The notes beneath the pieces are model-generated. The model was not told the DNA's origin. It did no database searches and saw only the letters and a program-made list of their open reading frames with translations. Both the position numbers and the translations under genes were made by a program. DNA of 49,229 nucleotides from Burkholderia sp. H160 (GTDB lineage Bacteria; Pseudomonadota; Gammaproteobacteria; Burkholderiales; Burkholderiaceae), in NCBI GenBank assembly GCA_000173575.1, contig ABYL01000043.1, positions 1 to 49,229 on the forward strand, written 5' to 3'. Shown piece after piece: positions 48,273 to 49,229 of the stretch (the stretch's first letter is position 1; each line of letters begins with the position of its first letter).

Positions 48273-48387
48273 TTTGGCTTTTCATTGGCCTTTTCGTTAT
48301 TTCACGCGCAAACGCTCTCGCTGTCGCCTCGGCCGGATGGCATAGGACGATTCCAGATGTGCCTCGAAAACGGCGGCCCGGCTACTG

Positions 48388-48406
48388 TTTAGTCATTTTT
48401 ACTAAA
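48388..48406. promoter_or_regulatory. TTTAGT-N7-ACTAAA inverted repeat
   Basis: Two perfect 6-base half-sites are separated by seven T-rich bases, about 144 bases upstream of the LacI-type start. It could be an operator for that regulator, though LacI-type sites usually have a CG centre, which is absent here. The related sequence GTTTTAGCGGCGTTTTACTA lies nearer the -10 box (48475-48494). Confidence 0.35.
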
Positions 48407-48549
48407 CACGCAAAATGCAAACAATTCCATTGAATACGGGTATTTACCTGTGTCACATGGACGTCTTTCGGCCTGTTTTAGCGGCGTTTTACTATACAAT
48501 CGCCCGACCTGAACCCGTGATGCCGCGCCTTGCGTGGCAGCTTCATCCG

Positions 48550-49229
48550 ATGGCCACAACCATCCGCGACGTCGCCCGCGCAGCCAGCGTTTCGATCGGC
48601 ACCGTATCGCGCGCGCTCAAAAATCAGCCGGGCCTTTCCGAGGCCACGCGCGAACGCGTCGTCGAGGCAGCGCGCCAGCTCGGCTACGATCCCGCGCAGT
48701 TGCGTCCGCGCATCCGCCGCCTGACCTTCCTGCTGCATCGTCAGCACAATAACTTCGCCGCAAGTCCGTTCTTCTCGCACGTGCTGCACGGCGTCGAAGA
48801 CGCGTGCCGCGAGCGCGGCATCGTGCCTTCGGTGCTGACCGCCGGGCCGACCGAGGACGTGATTCACCAGATGCGCCTGCACGCGCCCGACGCCGTCGCG
48901 ATCGCCGGCTTCGTCGAGCCAGAAACGCTCGCCACGCTGGTCGCGATGCAGCGCCCGCTGGTGCTGATCGATCTATGGTCGCCGGGCCTGCGCTCGGTGA
49001 ATCTCGACAACGCCGCCGGCGCGACGCTCGCGATGCGCCATCTATTCGAGCAGCAGCGCAAGCGCGTCGCGTTCATCGGCGGCTCGCTCGCGCACTTCAG
49101 CATCGCCGAGCGCGCGCTCGGCTACCGGCGCGCGTTCTTCGAAGCGGGGCTGCTGTTCGACCCGTCGCTCGAAATGAACATCGACGCCGGGCTCGATCCC
49201 GACACCGGCGCCGCGCGCGCGATGCAGCG
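48550..49229 (+). CDS. LacI family transcriptional regulator, 3'-truncated
   Basis: The first 226 residues of a LacI/GalR regulator are present; the gene runs off the end. The DNA-binding domain is clear: MATTIRDVARAASVSIGTVS, RALKNQPGLSEATRERV and VEAARQLGYDPAQL, including the hinge helix. The periplasmic-binding-protein-like sensor domain begins near residue 57 (LTFLLHRQHNNFAASPFFS) with GGSLAHFSIAERALGYRRAF. Sensor fold suggests a sugar or other carbon-source ligand, not identifiable here. An in-frame ATG at 48520 would add ten residues not typical of the family. Confidence 0.92.
   Translation, partial: MATTIRDVARAASVSIGTVSRALKNQPGLSEATRERVVEAARQLGYDPAQLRPRIRRLTFLLHRQHNNFAASPFFSHVLHGVEDACRERGIVPSVLTAGPTEDVIHQMRLHAPDAVAIAGFVEPETLATLVAMQRPLVLIDLWSPGLRSVNLDNAAGATLAMRHLFEQQRKRVAFIGGSLAHFSIAERALGYRRAFFEAGLLFDPSLEMNIDAGLDPDTGAARAMQ

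Larger units (their letters stand above)
48180..48549. other. Intergenic region upstream of the LacI-type regulator
   Basis: This 370-base gap holds the transporter terminator (48248-48272), an AT-rich stretch and TATACA/TACAAT (48493-48500) as the best -10 box for the regulator. The operator-like repeat at 48388-48406 lies in it. Confidence 0.45.

Overview
The window reads as chromosomal DNA of a betaproteobacterium of the Burkholderia sensu lato group, most likely Paraburkholderia. The basis is the high GC content with heavily GC-biased third codon positions, the protein families present (DUF3567, DUF1840, DUF1289, a split MetH, fused isobutyryl-CoA mutase IcmF, a 360-residue OmpC-like porin) and the gene order argS - SPOR protein - dsbA. 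Genus is inferred from protein character, not from a marker gene. No rRNA, tRNA, CRISPR array, insertion sequence or prophage was recognised. Most of the window is ordinary core or catabolic chromosome.

Layout. 1-2.1 kb: the end of a DUF3108 protein, a PcaD-like hydrolase and a DUF3567 protein closed by a strong terminator. 2.3-6.6 kb: cobalamin-dependent methionine synthase encoded as two adjacent genes (homocysteine module, then folate/B12/reactivation module), then a small exported lysine-rich protein. 6.7-12.6 kb: DUF1840, argS, a SPOR-domain envelope protein, dsbA, a short-chain dehydrogenase and a signal-peptide-less BtuF-like protein. 12.8-14.4 kb: a peptide-type ABC solute-binding protein with its own terminator and no permease genes. 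14.5-16.9 kb: an islet of lower GC with a zinc metallopeptidase-type toxin, an overlapping lipoprotein that looks like its immunity protein, and a divergent LprI-type periplasmic protein.

16.9-24 kb: a metallo-beta-lactamase-fold hydrolase divergent from a LiuR-like MerR regulator, aceK, and an acyl-CoA catabolic set (thiolase, SDR, acyl-CoA dehydrogenase, YchJ). The thiolase carries a one-base insertion that breaks its frame. 24.6-26 kb: an exported alpha/beta hydrolase. 26.4-30.9 kb: the biotin operon bioA-bioF-bioD-bioB, translationally coupled and ended by a perfect hairpin. 30.9-36 kb: an RBBP9-like hydrolase, GhrA-like reductase, HMG-CoA lyase, YbaK-type deacylase, and a coupled DUF1289-MaoC-MBL set. 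36-39.9 kb: an EamA exporter divergent from an Lrp regulator, then a haloacetate-dehalogenase-like enzyme divergent from a nitronate monooxygenase. 39.9-44.3 kb: icmF and a LysR regulator. 44.4-49.2 kb: a porin, a small exported protein, an SBF-family transporter and the start of a LacI-family regulator that runs off the end.

The points most worth following are the compact toxin/immunity-like islet at 14.5-16.9 kb, the complete set of fluoroacetate-dehalogenase active-site residues in the hydrolase at 37.7-38.6 kb beside a divergent nitronate monooxygenase, the thiolase frameshift, and several unusually clean inverted repeats in promoter positions.
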